A DNA stretch of 64,000 nt from Pseudomonas viridiflava (GTDB lineage Bacteria > Pseudomonadota > Gammaproteobacteria > Pseudomonadales > Pseudomonadaceae): assembly GCF_003702045.1 (NCBI RefSeq), contig NZ_RBTP01000069.1, positions 345,751 through 409,750 on the forward strand, in the 5' to 3' direction. Made by a program: the position numbers and the translations under genes. A model generated the notes under the pieces. That model ran no database searches. It was not told the origin of the DNA and worked only from the letters and a program-made list of their open reading frames with translations. Positions 44,787-55,000 of this stretch are shown piece by piece (position 1 is the stretch's first letter; every line of letters starts with the position of its first letter).

Positions 44787-47072
44787 ATGAATGAGTTGGC
44801 TAAAACCGTAATGAATCAGGACTCACCTCCCGAGCGCATTGATTTCAATACGCCTGCGATGTTGCGCAAGCGTCGTGTGCGTGCGTTCAAGGATCGCCTG
44901 ACTCACTGGTACGTGGCCATTGGTGGTCTGGCAGTGCTGGCTGCCATTACCCTGATTTTCTTCTACCTCGCTTACGTCGTTGCGCCGCTGTTCAAAGGCG
45001 CGAGCCTGACCGCTGCTGCGCCTCTGAATGCTGCCTGGATGCAGGACGCGGGCAAGCCGCTGATGATTACCATCGAAGAGCAGAACCAGATCGGGATGCG
45101 CATCTCCGACAAGGGTGAAGTGATTTTTTTCGACATCAGGAACGGCGCTGAGCTGCAACGTGTGGCGCTGCCGATTCCTGCCGGGGCGTCCGTGGTGTCC
45201 ATCGGCAAGGACCAGCCCGGTGCCCCCCTGATTGCGTTGGGGCTGTCCAATGGGCAGGTGCTGGTCTTCAGGCATTCGTACCTGACGACGTACCCGAACG
45301 ATCAGAAAACCATCACGCCAAGCGTCGCCTGGCCGTTCGGCAAGACGCCATTGGTGCTGGATGAGACCGGTCGTGCTGTGGAGCACGTAACGGTCAGCGC
45401 CGATGGGGAAAGCCTGAAAGTGGCGGGCTCCACTGGCACTCAATTGCATGTAATGGCGATTGAGCAGACCGAGAACATGATGACCGGCGAGATGACACGC
45501 GAGCAAAGCCGTATCGAGCTGCCGCAGATGTCTGCCACGGTCAAAGCTATTTATATCGATCCCCGCCAGCATTGGTTATACGTGATCAACGGACGGGCGC
45601 AGGCCGACGTGTTCAGTCTGCGCGACCGCACGCTCAACGGTCGGTACAAGCTGCTGGAAGACGGCAATGCCGAGATCACCGCCAGCGCACAGTTGGTGGG
45701 TGGCATTTCGTTGATCATCGGCAACTCCAAAGGTGAAATGGCCCAATGGTTCATGGCGCGAGATACCGATGGCGAGCAGCGCTTCATGCGTATTCGCGAT
45801 TTCAAGATGGGCAGTGCGCCCATCGTTCAGATCAAGCCCGAACAACGCCGCAAAGGCTTCATCGCTCTGGACGCGTCGGGCAAACTGGGTGTATTTCACA
45901 GCACCGCGCATCGCACGTTGCTGGTCGATCAGGTCGTGGACGGCCCCGGCATCCTGGCCTTGTCGCCAAGAGCCAACCAGGTACTGGTCGAAAGCGGCAG
46001 CACGCTGTTGCCGCTCACGCTGGATAACCCGCATCCGGAAGTGTCGTGGAGTTCGCTGTGGGGCAAGGTCTGGTACGAAAACTACGACGAACCCAAGTAC
46101 GTCTGGCAGTCCACGGCCTCCAACAGTGACTTCGAACCCAAGCTGAGTCTGGCGCCATTGACCTACGGCACGCTCAAGGCCGCGTTCTACGCCATGCTGC
46201 TGGCGGCTCCGCTGGCCGTGGCCGCTGCGATCTATACCGCCTATTTCATGGCGCCGGGCATGCGCCGCAAGGTCAAGCCGGTGATCGAACTCATGGAAGC
46301 GATGCCGACGGTGATTCTCGGGTTCTTCGCCGGGCTGTTTCTTGCGCCGTACCTTGAAGGTCATCTGCCGGGCATCTTCAGCTTGTTGCTGCTGACGCCC
46401 ATCGGCATTCTGCTGGCGGGATTCTTGTGGACGCGCCTGCCTGACTCGGTTCGCCTGCGCGTACCGGACGGTTGGGAAAGTGCGATTCTGATTCCAGTCA
46501 TTCTGCTGGTGGGCTGGTTCTCGTTGAGCATGAGCCCGCACCTGGAGAACTGGTTTTTCGGCGGCGATATGCGCATGTGGATCAGGAACGACCTGGGCAT
46601 CACCTACGATCAGCGCAACGCACTGGTCGTGGGGTTGGCGATGGGCTTTGCCGTCATACCGAATATTTACTCGATTGCCGAAGACGCCGTCTTCAGCGTG
46701 CCCCGCAGCCTGACGCTGGGTTCGCTGGCGCTGGGTGCCACGCCTTGGCAGACGCTGACGCGGGTGGTGATCCTGACCGCCAGCCCCGGCATTTTTTCGG
46801 CCCTCATGATCGGTATGGGCCGCGCCGTGGGCGAAACCATGATCGTGCTGATGGCCACCGGGAACACGCCGATCATGGACATGAACCTGTTCGAAGGCAT
46901 GCGGACCCTGGCGGCCAACGTTGCCGTGGAGATGCCGGAGTCGGAAGTAGGCGGCAGTCATTATCGAGTGTTGTTTCTGGCAGCGTTGGTGTTGCTGATG
47001 TTCACCTTTGTCATGAACACCGTCGCGGAGCTGATTCGTCAGCGCCTGCGCAAGCAATACTCGTCGCTTTAA
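44787..47072 (+). CDS. pstC: Phosphate ABC transporter permease PstC
   Basis: 761 residues from the ATG at 44787 (a GTG at 44781 is also possible). One N-terminal helix (about 40-65) is followed by a large periplasmic domain of about 390 residues with beta-propeller-like repeats, then the ABC permease domain (about 470-755) with the EAA loop GSLALGATPWQTLTRVVI. E. coli PstC is 319 aa; the long insert is a feature of pseudomonad PstC. Fifteen bases separate it from pstA. Confidence 0.94.
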   Translation: MNELAKTVMNQDSPPERIDFNTPAMLRKRRVRAFKDRLTHWYVAIGGLAVLAAITLIFFYLAYVVAPLFKGASLTAAAPLNAAWMQDAGKPLMITIEEQNQIGMRISDKGEVIFFDIRNGAELQRVALPIPAGASVVSIGKDQPGAPLIALGLSNGQVLVFRHSYLTTYPNDQKTITPSVAWPFGKTPLVLDETGRAVEHVTVSADGESLKVAGSTGTQLHVMAIEQTENMMTGEMTREQSRIELPQMSATVKAIYIDPRQHWLYVINGRAQADVFSLRDRTLNGRYKLLEDGNAEITASAQLVGGISLIIGNSKGEMAQWFMARDTDGEQRFMRIRDFKMGSAPIVQIKPEQRRKGFIALDASGKLGVFHSTAHRTLLVDQVVDGPGILALSPRANQVLVESGSTLLPLTLDNPHPEVSWSSLWGKVWYENYDEPKYVWQSTASNSDFEPKLSLAPLTYGTLKAAFYAMLLAAPLAVAAAIYTAYFMAPGMRRKVKPVIELMEAMPTVILGFFAGLFLAPYLEGHLPGIFSLLLLTPIGILLAGFLWTRLPDSVRLRVPDGWESAILIPVILLVGWFSLSMSPHLENWFFGGDMRMWIRNDLGITYDQRNALVVGLAMGFAVIPNIYSIAEDAVFSVPRSLTLGSLALGATPWQTLTRVVILTASPGIFSALMIGMGRAVGETMIVLMATGNTPIMDMNLFEGMRTLAANVAVEMPESEVGGSHYRVLFLAALVLLMFTFVMNTVAELIRQRLRKQYSSL

Positions 47073-47087
47073 GGAAGGTAGAAGTTC

Positions 47088-48758
47088 GTGAAAAGGAACT
47101 CCCTCAGAGGCTGGTTCAAAAGCGGCGCCCCCGGCGTCTGGATGAGCGCGGGTGCCGTTTCCATCGCCGTGATCATGACCATCGGTCTGTTGACCGTAAT
47201 TGCCGTTCGCGGCCTGGGGCATTTCTGGCCTGCCGATGTGATTGCTGCGCAATACGACGTGCCGGGCCAGCCGAAACAGGTGTTGCTGGGTGAGCTGGTC
47301 GAGAAAGAACAGGTGCCGCGGGCCCGCTTGAAAGGTGCTGGTCTGCCGGTGCCCGACGCTGGGCCTGAATTCATGACCCGTGAGCTGTTCAAGGTCGGTA
47401 ACCGCGACATCAACCCGAGTGACTTTACCTGGGTGATCGGTGAGTGGCTGACCGGTGAAAGCCGACCAATCGACCTCATGACCCTGGAGCGTCGCGAGTG
47501 GGGCAATTTCTACGGCTATCTGGTCAACGTTAAGGAAAACGGCAAGACCGTTGCCGAAGGCGAAGCGGCCTGGCCTACCTTGCAAGCGCGCATCAAGCGC
47601 GTCGAAACGCTGGCTGACGAGTTGTATGTGCTTGAGAAGAAGGACATCGGTGCCATCAATCACGGTATCGAGCGTTTGCGCCTTCAGGCGCGCAAGCTGG
47701 AGCTGGAAGGCAGGCTGGATGCTGCTGCCCAAGCCGACATGGCTGCGGAGCGCGCAGAACTCGACGCCCGCTATGCGTCTATCGAGGATCGTCTGGGTGC
47801 GCTGCACCAGGCATTTGACCGGGACAGCCTCACGGCGCGCGACGCCAACGGCAAGGAAATCGAAATCAGCCTCGGCAAAGTGGTGCATGCCTACCAGCCC
47901 AACGCGATGGGCATGGTCACCAAGCTGAGTTTCTATTTCAAAAAGCTCTGGGAGTTCCTGAGCGACGATCCGCGTGAAGCCAACACCGAAGGCGGCATTT
48001 TTCCGGCCATTTTCGGCACGGTGATGATGACCCTGATCATGGCGATCATCGTCACCCCGTTTGGTGTGCTGGCGGCGGTCTATTTACGTGAATACGCACG
48101 GCAGGGGCCGATGACGCGCCTGATTCGCATCGCGGTCAACAACCTGGCTGGCGTGCCTGCGATTGTGTACGGGGTATTCGGCCTGGGGTTTTTCGTCTAT
48201 GTGCTGGGCGGCTCGGTGGACCGGTTGTTCTTCCCTGAAGCCTTGCCTGCGCCGACGTTCGGCACGCCGGGCCTGTTGTGGGCGTCGTTGACCCTCGCGC
48301 TGTTGGCGGTGCCGGTGGTGATCGTGGCGACCGAAGAAGGGCTGGCGCGTATTCCGCTGACCCTACGCGAAGGCTCGCTCGCACTGGGGGCTACCAAGGC
48401 CGAGACGCTGTGGAAGATTGTGCTGCCGATGGCCAGCCCGGCGATGATGACCGGTCTGATTCTGGCCGTGGCACGGGCTGCGGGCGAGGTCGCACCGTTG
48501 ATGCTGGTCGGGGTGGTCAAGCTGGCACCGTCGCTGCCGCTGGATGGCAACTACCCGTATCTGCACCTCGACCAGAAGATCATGCACCTGGGGTTTCATA
48601 TTTACGACGTGGGCTTCCAGAGCCCCAACGTCGAGGCCGCTCGTCCGTTGGTGTACGCCACGGCGCTGTTGCTGGTGCTGGTGATCGCCTTGCTCAACCT
48701 GTCGGCGGTCAGCATTCGCAACCATCTGCGGGAAAAGTACAAAGCGCTCGACAACTGA
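47088..48758 (+). CDS. pstA: Phosphate ABC transporter permease PstA
   Basis: 556 residues from a GTG at 47088 behind an AAGGAAGG site. N-terminal helix (about 20-45), then a periplasmic region of about 240 residues with a predicted coiled coil (about 160-245, rich in Glu/Arg/Ala), then the permease domain (about 295-545) with EEGLARIPLTLREGSLALGATKAETLW as the EAA loop (core GSLALGATKAE). Longer than E. coli PstA (296 aa), as in other pseudomonads. Pairs with PstC in the membrane. Confidence 0.94.
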   Translation: MKRNSLRGWFKSGAPGVWMSAGAVSIAVIMTIGLLTVIAVRGLGHFWPADVIAAQYDVPGQPKQVLLGELVEKEQVPRARLKGAGLPVPDAGPEFMTRELFKVGNRDINPSDFTWVIGEWLTGESRPIDLMTLERREWGNFYGYLVNVKENGKTVAEGEAAWPTLQARIKRVETLADELYVLEKKDIGAINHGIERLRLQARKLELEGRLDAAAQADMAAERAELDARYASIEDRLGALHQAFDRDSLTARDANGKEIEISLGKVVHAYQPNAMGMVTKLSFYFKKLWEFLSDDPREANTEGGIFPAIFGTVMMTLIMAIIVTPFGVLAAVYLREYARQGPMTRLIRIAVNNLAGVPAIVYGVFGLGFFVYVLGGSVDRLFFPEALPAPTFGTPGLLWASLTLALLAVPVVIVATEEGLARIPLTLREGSLALGATKAETLWKIVLPMASPAMMTGLILAVARAAGEVAPLMLVGVVKLAPSLPLDGNYPYLHLDQKIMHLGFHIYDVGFQSPNVEAARPLVYATALLLVLVIALLNLSAVSIRNHLREKYKALDN

Positions 48759-48828
48759 TTGATGAGTGCCGCCCCCTCACGCGAGGCGGGCGGCCCGATG
48801 AAACGAATGGTTCGCACAGGAGCAATCC

Positions 48829-49662
48829 ATGCAGCATGAAAGCCCGACTCACAGCATGAACATGTCGGCTCTGAGGCGTCACAAGCAAGGCCTGTATCTG
48901 GCCGACGAAACCGTGGCGATCGAAGTGCCGGGTCTGAACCTGTTCTATGGCGAAAAACAGGCGCTGTTCGACATCGCCCTGAACATTCCCAAGCAGAAGG
49001 TGACGTCGTTCATCGGTCCGTCGGGTTGCGGAAAATCCACGCTGTTGCGCACCTTCAACCGCATGAACGACCTGGTAGACGGCTGTCGCGTCGAGGGCGC
49101 TATCAATCTGTACGGTCACAACATCTACACCAAGGGCGAGGAGGTCGCTGAATTGCGCCGTCGCGTCGGTATGGTGTTTCAGAAGCCGAACCCGTTTCCC
49201 AAGACGATCTATGAAAACGTGGTCTATGGACTGCGCATTCAGGGGATCAACAAAAAGCGCGTACTCGACGAAGCGGTCGAGTGGGCCTTGAAAGGCGCTG
49301 CACTGTGGGATGAGGTCAAGGATCGACTGCATGAGTCGGCACTGGGCCTGTCTGGCGGTCAGCAACAGCGTCTGGTCATTGCCAGAACCATCGCCGTGGA
49401 GCCGGAAGTCCTGCTGCTCGACGAACCCTGTTCAGCACTGGATCCCATTTCGACCCTTAAAGTTGAAGAGCTGATCTACGAACTGAAATCCAAATACACC
49501 ATTGTGATTGTTACGCACAACATGCAGCAGGCGGCTCGGGTGTCGGATTACACCGCGTTCATGTACATGGGCAAGCTCGTCGAGTTTGGTGATACCGACA
49601 CGTTATTCACCAATCCGGCCAAAAAACAGACCGAAGATTACATCACCGGTCGTTACGGCTAA
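48829..49662 (+). CDS. pstB: Phosphate ABC transporter ATPase PstB
   Basis: 277 residues. ABC ATPase with Walker A GPSGCGKST (63-71), signature LSGGQQQR, Walker B VLLLDEPCSALDP and the switch His in IVTHNMQ. It powers PstCA and is part of the PstSCAB-PhoU-PhoR signalling complex. The N-terminal 30 residues are an extension over E. coli PstB. Confidence 0.96.
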   Translation: MQHESPTHSMNMSALRRHKQGLYLADETVAIEVPGLNLFYGEKQALFDIALNIPKQKVTSFIGPSGCGKSTLLRTFNRMNDLVDGCRVEGAINLYGHNIYTKGEEVAELRRRVGMVFQKPNPFPKTIYENVVYGLRIQGINKKRVLDEAVEWALKGAALWDEVKDRLHESALGLSGGQQQRLVIARTIAVEPEVLLLDEPCSALDPISTLKVEELIYELKSKYTIVIVTHNMQQAARVSDYTAFMYMGKLVEFGDTDTLFTNPAKKQTEDYITGRYG

Positions 49663-49732
49663 GGCGTGCTTCGTCAGATCTGAACCACCACTGCGTTTTC
49701 GCAATTAACCGGACGTTCCAAGGACACCCAGC

Positions 49733-50497
49733 ATGATCCACAAAGACAGCCACACGCATCACATTTCCCAACAGTTCAACGCTGAACTCGAAGACGTTCG
49801 CAGCCATTTGCTCGAAATGGGTGGCTTGGTCGAGAAGCAGGTGAATGACTCGGTGACGGCACTGATCGAGGCCGACTCGGGCCTGGCCCAGCGCGTGCGC
49901 GAAGTCGACGACCGGATCAATCAGATGGAGCGCAACATCGACGAAGAATGCCTGCGCATTCTGGCTCGTCGCCAGCCTGCCGCTTCCGACCTGCGTCTGA
50001 TCATCAGCATCTCCAAGTCGGTGATTGACCTGGAGCGCATCGGTGACGAGGCCACCAAAATTGCACGCCGTGCCATCCAGCTGTGCGAAGAAGGCGAATC
50101 TCCGCGTGGCTACGTCGAAGTGCGCCATATCGGCGATCAGGTGCGCAACATGGTGCGCGACGCTCTCGACTCGTTTGCCCGCTTCGACGCCGAGCTGGCG
50201 CTGTCCGTGGCCCAGTACGACAAGGTCATCGACCGTGAATACAAGACGGCCCTGCGCGAGCTGGCGACTTACATGATGGAAGACCCGCGCTCGATCTCCC
50301 GCGTGCTGAACGTCATCTGGGTGCTGCGTTCGCTGGAGCGTATTGGCGACCACGCACGCAACATTTCCGAGCTGGTGATCTATCTGGTGCGCGGCACCGA
50401 CGTCCGCCACATGGGCCTCAAGCGCATGAAAGAAGAAGTGCAGGGCATTTCCGCGAGCGAAAAGGCTAATGTTCCGGGCGATGCTGACGATAAGTAA
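49733..50497 (+). CDS. phoU: Phosphate signalling protein PhoU
   Basis: 254 residues of all-helical PhoU fold: two three-helix repeats with the metal-binding patterns ExxxD (VREVDDRINQME and RIGDEATKIARRA, and the second set RSLERIGDHARNISE). It links the Pst transporter to PhoR and represses the Pho regulon when phosphate is ample. Last gene of pstCAB-phoU, followed by a terminator. Confidence 0.96.
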   Translation: MIHKDSHTHHISQQFNAELEDVRSHLLEMGGLVEKQVNDSVTALIEADSGLAQRVREVDDRINQMERNIDEECLRILARRQPAASDLRLIISISKSVIDLERIGDEATKIARRAIQLCEEGESPRGYVEVRHIGDQVRNMVRDALDSFARFDAELALSVAQYDKVIDREYKTALRELATYMMEDPRSISRVLNVIWVLRSLERIGDHARNISELVIYLVRGTDVRHMGLKRMKEEVQGISASEKANVPGDADDK

Positions 50498-50510
50498 GAT
50501 TGCCTGCAAT

Positions 50511-50538
50511 AAAACGCCCGGCACATGCCGGGCGTTTT
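50511..50538 (+). terminator. Intrinsic terminator of pstCAB-phoU
   Basis: AAAACGCCCGGC-ACAT-GCCGGGCGTTTTT, 14 bases after the phoU stop. Confidence 0.94.
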
Positions 50539-50701
50539 TCGTTATGCAGAGCTACATTCTCAGTCGCCTGCGGATTAAATCTTCTGGCGCAGTCAATCAA
50601 TATGGCAGTTGGCTATCAGTCAACGCTATGCTTGCCGAAACAAAGGGCGTGTTGGCACATCGCAGTTCGCCTACCGGGTGAACACGTCCGCAGGAGCGTC
50701 G

Positions 50702-51598
50702 ATGAGTAAGGTCAGTGTATTGGTGGTGGATGACGCGACTTTCATTCGCGACTTGGTTAAGAAAGGGCTGCGCAATTATTTTCCCGGGATTCACACCGAG
50801 GACGCAGTCAATGGTCGCAAAGCCCAGGCGTTGCTGAGCAAAGAGTCGTTCGACCTGATTCTGTGCGACTGGGAAATGCCAGAAATGTCCGGTCTTGAGC
50901 TGCTGGCCTGGTGCCGCTCGCAAGACAACTACCTGAAAACCGTGCCGTTCATCATGGTGACCAGCCGTGGCGACAAAGAAAACGTCGTGCAGGCCATTCA
51001 GGCCGGTGTCAGCGATTTTGTCGGCAAACCGTTTACCAATGAACAACTGCTGTCCAAGGTCAAGAAAGCCCTGGCCAAGGTCGGCAAGCTCGATGCTGTC
51101 ATGTCCACCGCTCCGGCCCGCATGAACTCGCCGCTCAACGATTCCCTGAGCGCGCTGACCGGCGGCAAGGCCGAGGTGGTGCGTGCCGCGCCTGCAGCGG
51201 CTTCTGCCTCCGGCGGTATCGCCAAGGCACCGCCTGTGGTCGCCAAGTCGGCAGAACCGTCCGGTCGCGGACAAGGCCAACTGCGCCTGCCCAATGGCAT
51301 CCAGCCCTGCGTAATCAAGGCCCTGACCTTGAAAGAAGCATCGCTGGTGGTGCGTCGCAGCGACAACCTGCCACAAGTCCTGGACAGCGCCGTGCTGGAC
51401 CTGGAGCAGGGCGAGAGCAATGAAACGGCTCGTTTGAATGGCTACCTGCACTCGGTCGCGGCCTTCGAGCAGAAGCCTGACAGCGACTGGCTGCAAGTAA
51501 TCTTCCGTTTCGTCGACCAGGACGCGCAAAAGATGGATTACCTGTCACGCCTGATCGCGCGCGGCACGGCTCAGAAGCACTTCGTTCCGGGTGCTTGA
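50702..51598 (+). CDS. CheY-like response regulator with C-terminal PilZ-like region
   Basis: 298 residues from the ATG at 50702 (AGGAGCG site). Receiver domain at residues 1-125 with D10-D11, phospho-acceptor D56, T/S and K108 equivalents (MVTSRG, VGKPF). A Pro/Ala-rich linker (about 150-195) leads to a C-terminal domain (about 196-298) that resembles a PilZ fold (LRLPNGIQPCVIKALTLKEASLVV, WLQVIFRFVDQD), but the RxxxR and (D/N)xSxxG c-di-GMP motifs are missing. P. aeruginosa has a regulator at the same position after phoU. No partner kinase adjacent. Confidence 0.87.
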   Translation: MSKVSVLVVDDATFIRDLVKKGLRNYFPGIHTEDAVNGRKAQALLSKESFDLILCDWEMPEMSGLELLAWCRSQDNYLKTVPFIMVTSRGDKENVVQAIQAGVSDFVGKPFTNEQLLSKVKKALAKVGKLDAVMSTAPARMNSPLNDSLSALTGGKAEVVRAAPAAASASGGIAKAPPVVAKSAEPSGRGQGQLRLPNGIQPCVIKALTLKEASLVVRRSDNLPQVLDSAVLDLEQGESNETARLNGYLHSVAAFEQKPDSDWLQVIFRFVDQDAQKMDYLSRLIARGTAQKHFVPGA

Positions 51599-52005
51599 TT
51601 CACGAGTGGGTGAGCGAAGTTATTGATTGAGCAACACGTAACCTACTGAAGAAACGCTGCTGCAACCAAGGCCGTTGCGCAGCCCGTCGCAACCCCTTGG
51701 GGCGCTCTGGCCCATTGGACAGCAGCAGATTTCGGTGTTCGGTAAGTTATCTTTTTGGATGAAATGCGGCTGGCTGCGACAGTGTCAGGCCGGCCACTGG
51801 ACGTTTGCCTGAAGGGTCGCATGGCTGACAAACTTGCCGGACAGCGCAGCTTCCCAGTGACTCCCACACGCCATGTTTATCGTCCGACATGCCAGAACGT
51901 GCTTTCTCGCTAAGCACGTCCCCGGCGTCTGCTTTCGAATAGGCGGCAGTTACTATTGGGTATCTCAGTCCCTCACCGTTCGTGAGGCTACTGGAAGTTT
52001 ACTCA
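51599..52005. other. Intergenic region before the large toxin-like gene
   Basis: 407 bases. GAAGAAACGCTG (51650) and GGCCGTTGCGCAGCCCGTCGCAACC (51670-51694) are relatives of segments at 30811-30895. The remainder shows no gene. The promoter of the toxin-like gene should lie in its right half. Confidence 0.5.
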
Positions 52006-55000
52006 ATGTCATCCACATCGCTACAACCCCTCGACATTCTGGCTATCGATGCCAACCAATTGTTTCTCAACATCGACACTGTGCTGAGTGCGCCCCACGA
52101 TCCTGTGTTTTATGTGACTGATGGCACGATTCAGCCTGAAGAGCAGTTCCGGATCGTCAGGCTGGTGCTGACCCACCTCCTTGGCGAGGACATCAGTTTC
52201 TCGACCCGTGATCTGGCTGTCCCGGATGCAGAGCAAGAACGCAAGCTGTCGCTGCTTTATCTAAGCGCCAAGGCCCATATGCTTTACGCCAACGTCATGG
52301 GCGTCGCAGAAACTGATGTCAGCCTTTGGCAGATGCATCAGTTCTACGCCCGCATCGCCTGGTTGAATGAATCCAGTGTCATTGGCGAATCGGCCAAAGC
52401 GCAACTCGAACACTACGTGTTCAAGTCATTACCGTTCTGGAATAAAGCGTTGACGCTGGAGGCATCGGGCTACTCTGAGTTGGCTGAATTGCTCACGCCT
52501 ATTCCGCAAGACCTGCGTCTTTGGATGGTGCAGTTCAAGCGCGGGGCTCGCCTGGTGCCGGGGGCCGAGTGGATCAAGCTGAATTCATCGCCGTCGCTCT
52601 ACAACGGTCTGGCCGAGCGACATGCTCTGAATGCTGACGACGATAAGCTTGATGCAATAAGTCTGTTCTGCGACAGCTTCCCCGAATTGATCCCGACTGG
52701 CCACTATCGCGATAGTGAGTTGTCGCAATGGCTGAACCCGCGTCTGGAAACGCCTGACGTGTGGGCGATCATTTCGGATGCTTTGAAGAGAACCGAACAG
52801 AGCGACCCGGCGCTCGGCGGGCTTCAGGTCGACCCAGCCACGCACCTGTCGCTGGCCGCCCGAGCCGAATACCTGCGCAAAGTGGGCGCCTATGTGGTGA
52901 ATCCGGACAATGGGCACTGGCTGAGTCCGGCCATCGCCAGCGCAGAACGAAGGCTAGCCATGCGAGCTTTGTCGCTGGCAATCAGGCTTCGCTTCGAACA
53001 TCCGAATCAAGGATTTGGACATGTCATGCTGCTCGCTTCACTGTTGCTGGGGGCCGCACTTGAAACAAGCGTCGAACCGGACGAAGCGTTGCCAAGTGCT
53101 CGGGCACTGGATGTCGAAGTCCCGCGTCTGGAAGACTGGGGCACGTTACACGACGCGGACTTCCTGTTCTCCCAGTCGGGTATCGAGTTGCTGTGCGATG
53201 TAAATGACGGAGCGCGAACGCTGCGTTTTTCGCCCCATGAAACCTGGCATGCACTGATCCATACCGCGCAGTTCAAGTCCGCTATCGAGCCCATGCTCAG
53301 CGCTATGGGCTGGTACGGGGGCCATGCTGACGAGCAGGCTTCACCCCGTATGACCCAGGCGGTAATCGGGCGATCCATCGTCGAGTTCTTTGTGGGCGCG
53401 CCTCAGGAGGTCATGCTCCAACTTGGACGGGCACAGGATTACAGCCATGTGCAACTCAGTGAGCGGGTCAGGGGACTGATACAAAAAAGACACACCGGTG
53501 CCTCGCCGAGTACCGTCGACATGCTGCATTACCTGCTGTTGCGCGAAACGATGCCCGAGCTGCTGGTGTACGGCGTGCCTGATCATCTGCAATACGGCCG
53601 CTCCCTGCAAAGCGTTGCGTTTCTTCACGGTGTGGAACTGGTCGAGGCGATGACGTCCGGACGTGCCGTAACCCTGCCTTACGATGAGTTGATCAAGGTG
53701 AGCGCAGACCTGGCCGAATCCTTGGAAACCGAGGTGCAGGCACTCTGGGCAAGAACGCTAACGATGCCTGCCTTGCGCTACGCCGCTGCCCATGGGGTTA
53801 TTGATGGGGCAGCCAAGGATGACGTCCATCAGGCCTCCGCAGCGCAGGTCACCCAGGCGCTGAGCTATTTGCAAACGCAACAGGAGCTGCACGCTCAGGA
53901 ATTGAACCGTTTGCTGGCAATCAAGCCACCTGATCGCAAGTCGCTGGCAGAGCAGATGTTGCGTGAAGCCCATGTACCCAGCTGGCTCTGGGATGAACGT
54001 ATCAGGCCCGACCATTGGCCGATATTGCAGGAACACGGATTCACCGTTGCGCATTCCTACTTCCTTGATCGACAGTTCGCGGTGGGGCAGCCTGAGGCCC
54101 CCGTTGTCGAGCTGGTCATGATGGGTGAGGCGTATATTGCTGGTAAGCCGACCATTCCCGAAGCCTACGCCAGCGTATGCAAGATTTTCCGAACGTCGCT
54201 GGTCAGTGCTGAGACTGACGTCATCAAAAGGCTGCTGACCGAGATGCAGCCGGGCATTCGTGCGACGTTGCTGAGTTCGACCTGCGAAGTGAGCCGCGTC
54301 GGGTTTGTTACCGGGGAGGGTATTCAGGGTCTCTTCATTCGCTGCCAACCAGGCGATCATCTCAATGATTTTGAGGGGCATTCGGTTGCAGAGCTGTTCT
54401 TCGAGCTGATTCCCGCTTCCGGCGTCGCACGTGAAGTCAGCCAGTCGTTTACGTATTCGGTTGAAGACGTAACGTGGTCGGGCATTATTTCGATCCCTGA
54501 AGCACTGCGTCGGCGCGAGGCGCACCAACGACGTATCGAAAAAGCCAGAACCACGCCATTGTTGCCGATGGACAGCGATGCTTATCTCAACGGCACGGTG
54601 TCGCGCAGTCTGATGAGCCCGCATACCCCGAAGCAAGGGACATTGATCCCTTCGGTCGAACTGGTTTACCTGCCCGATACGGATGAGCCGACCCGAATCG
54701 ATACGCTGGCGCGTCACTGCGCCACTCACCTGCTTGCCCGGTTTTTGGATCAGCGTGAGGCTGAGCATGAACATAAAACCAAATGGGAGCGAGTCTGGGC
54801 AGAGGAGCGCGAATACATGGATATCGTGGCCCGGTTCATCATTCCTTTCTATGGGTGCATCAAAGATGTGCAGGAGGGCGATCATAGCGCCAGTGCAATC
54901 GTGGGGTGCGTAATGGACGTTGCTTTTGCGCTGATCCCCTTGGGGCAGTTTGCGAGTTCAACAGCACGCATCGTAATGCGCGCTGGAGAGCTGAGTGTGC

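Noticed and set aside
45576..47888. 770-residue minus-strand open frame opposite pstC and pstA
   Set aside because: Antisense shadow; low-complexity His/Arg/Gln composition and no recognisable fold.
53758..54885. 375-residue minus-strand frame inside the large toxin-like gene
   Set aside because: Considered as a possible antisense immunity gene, but it has no domain signature, no fitting ribosome-binding site and typical shadow composition.
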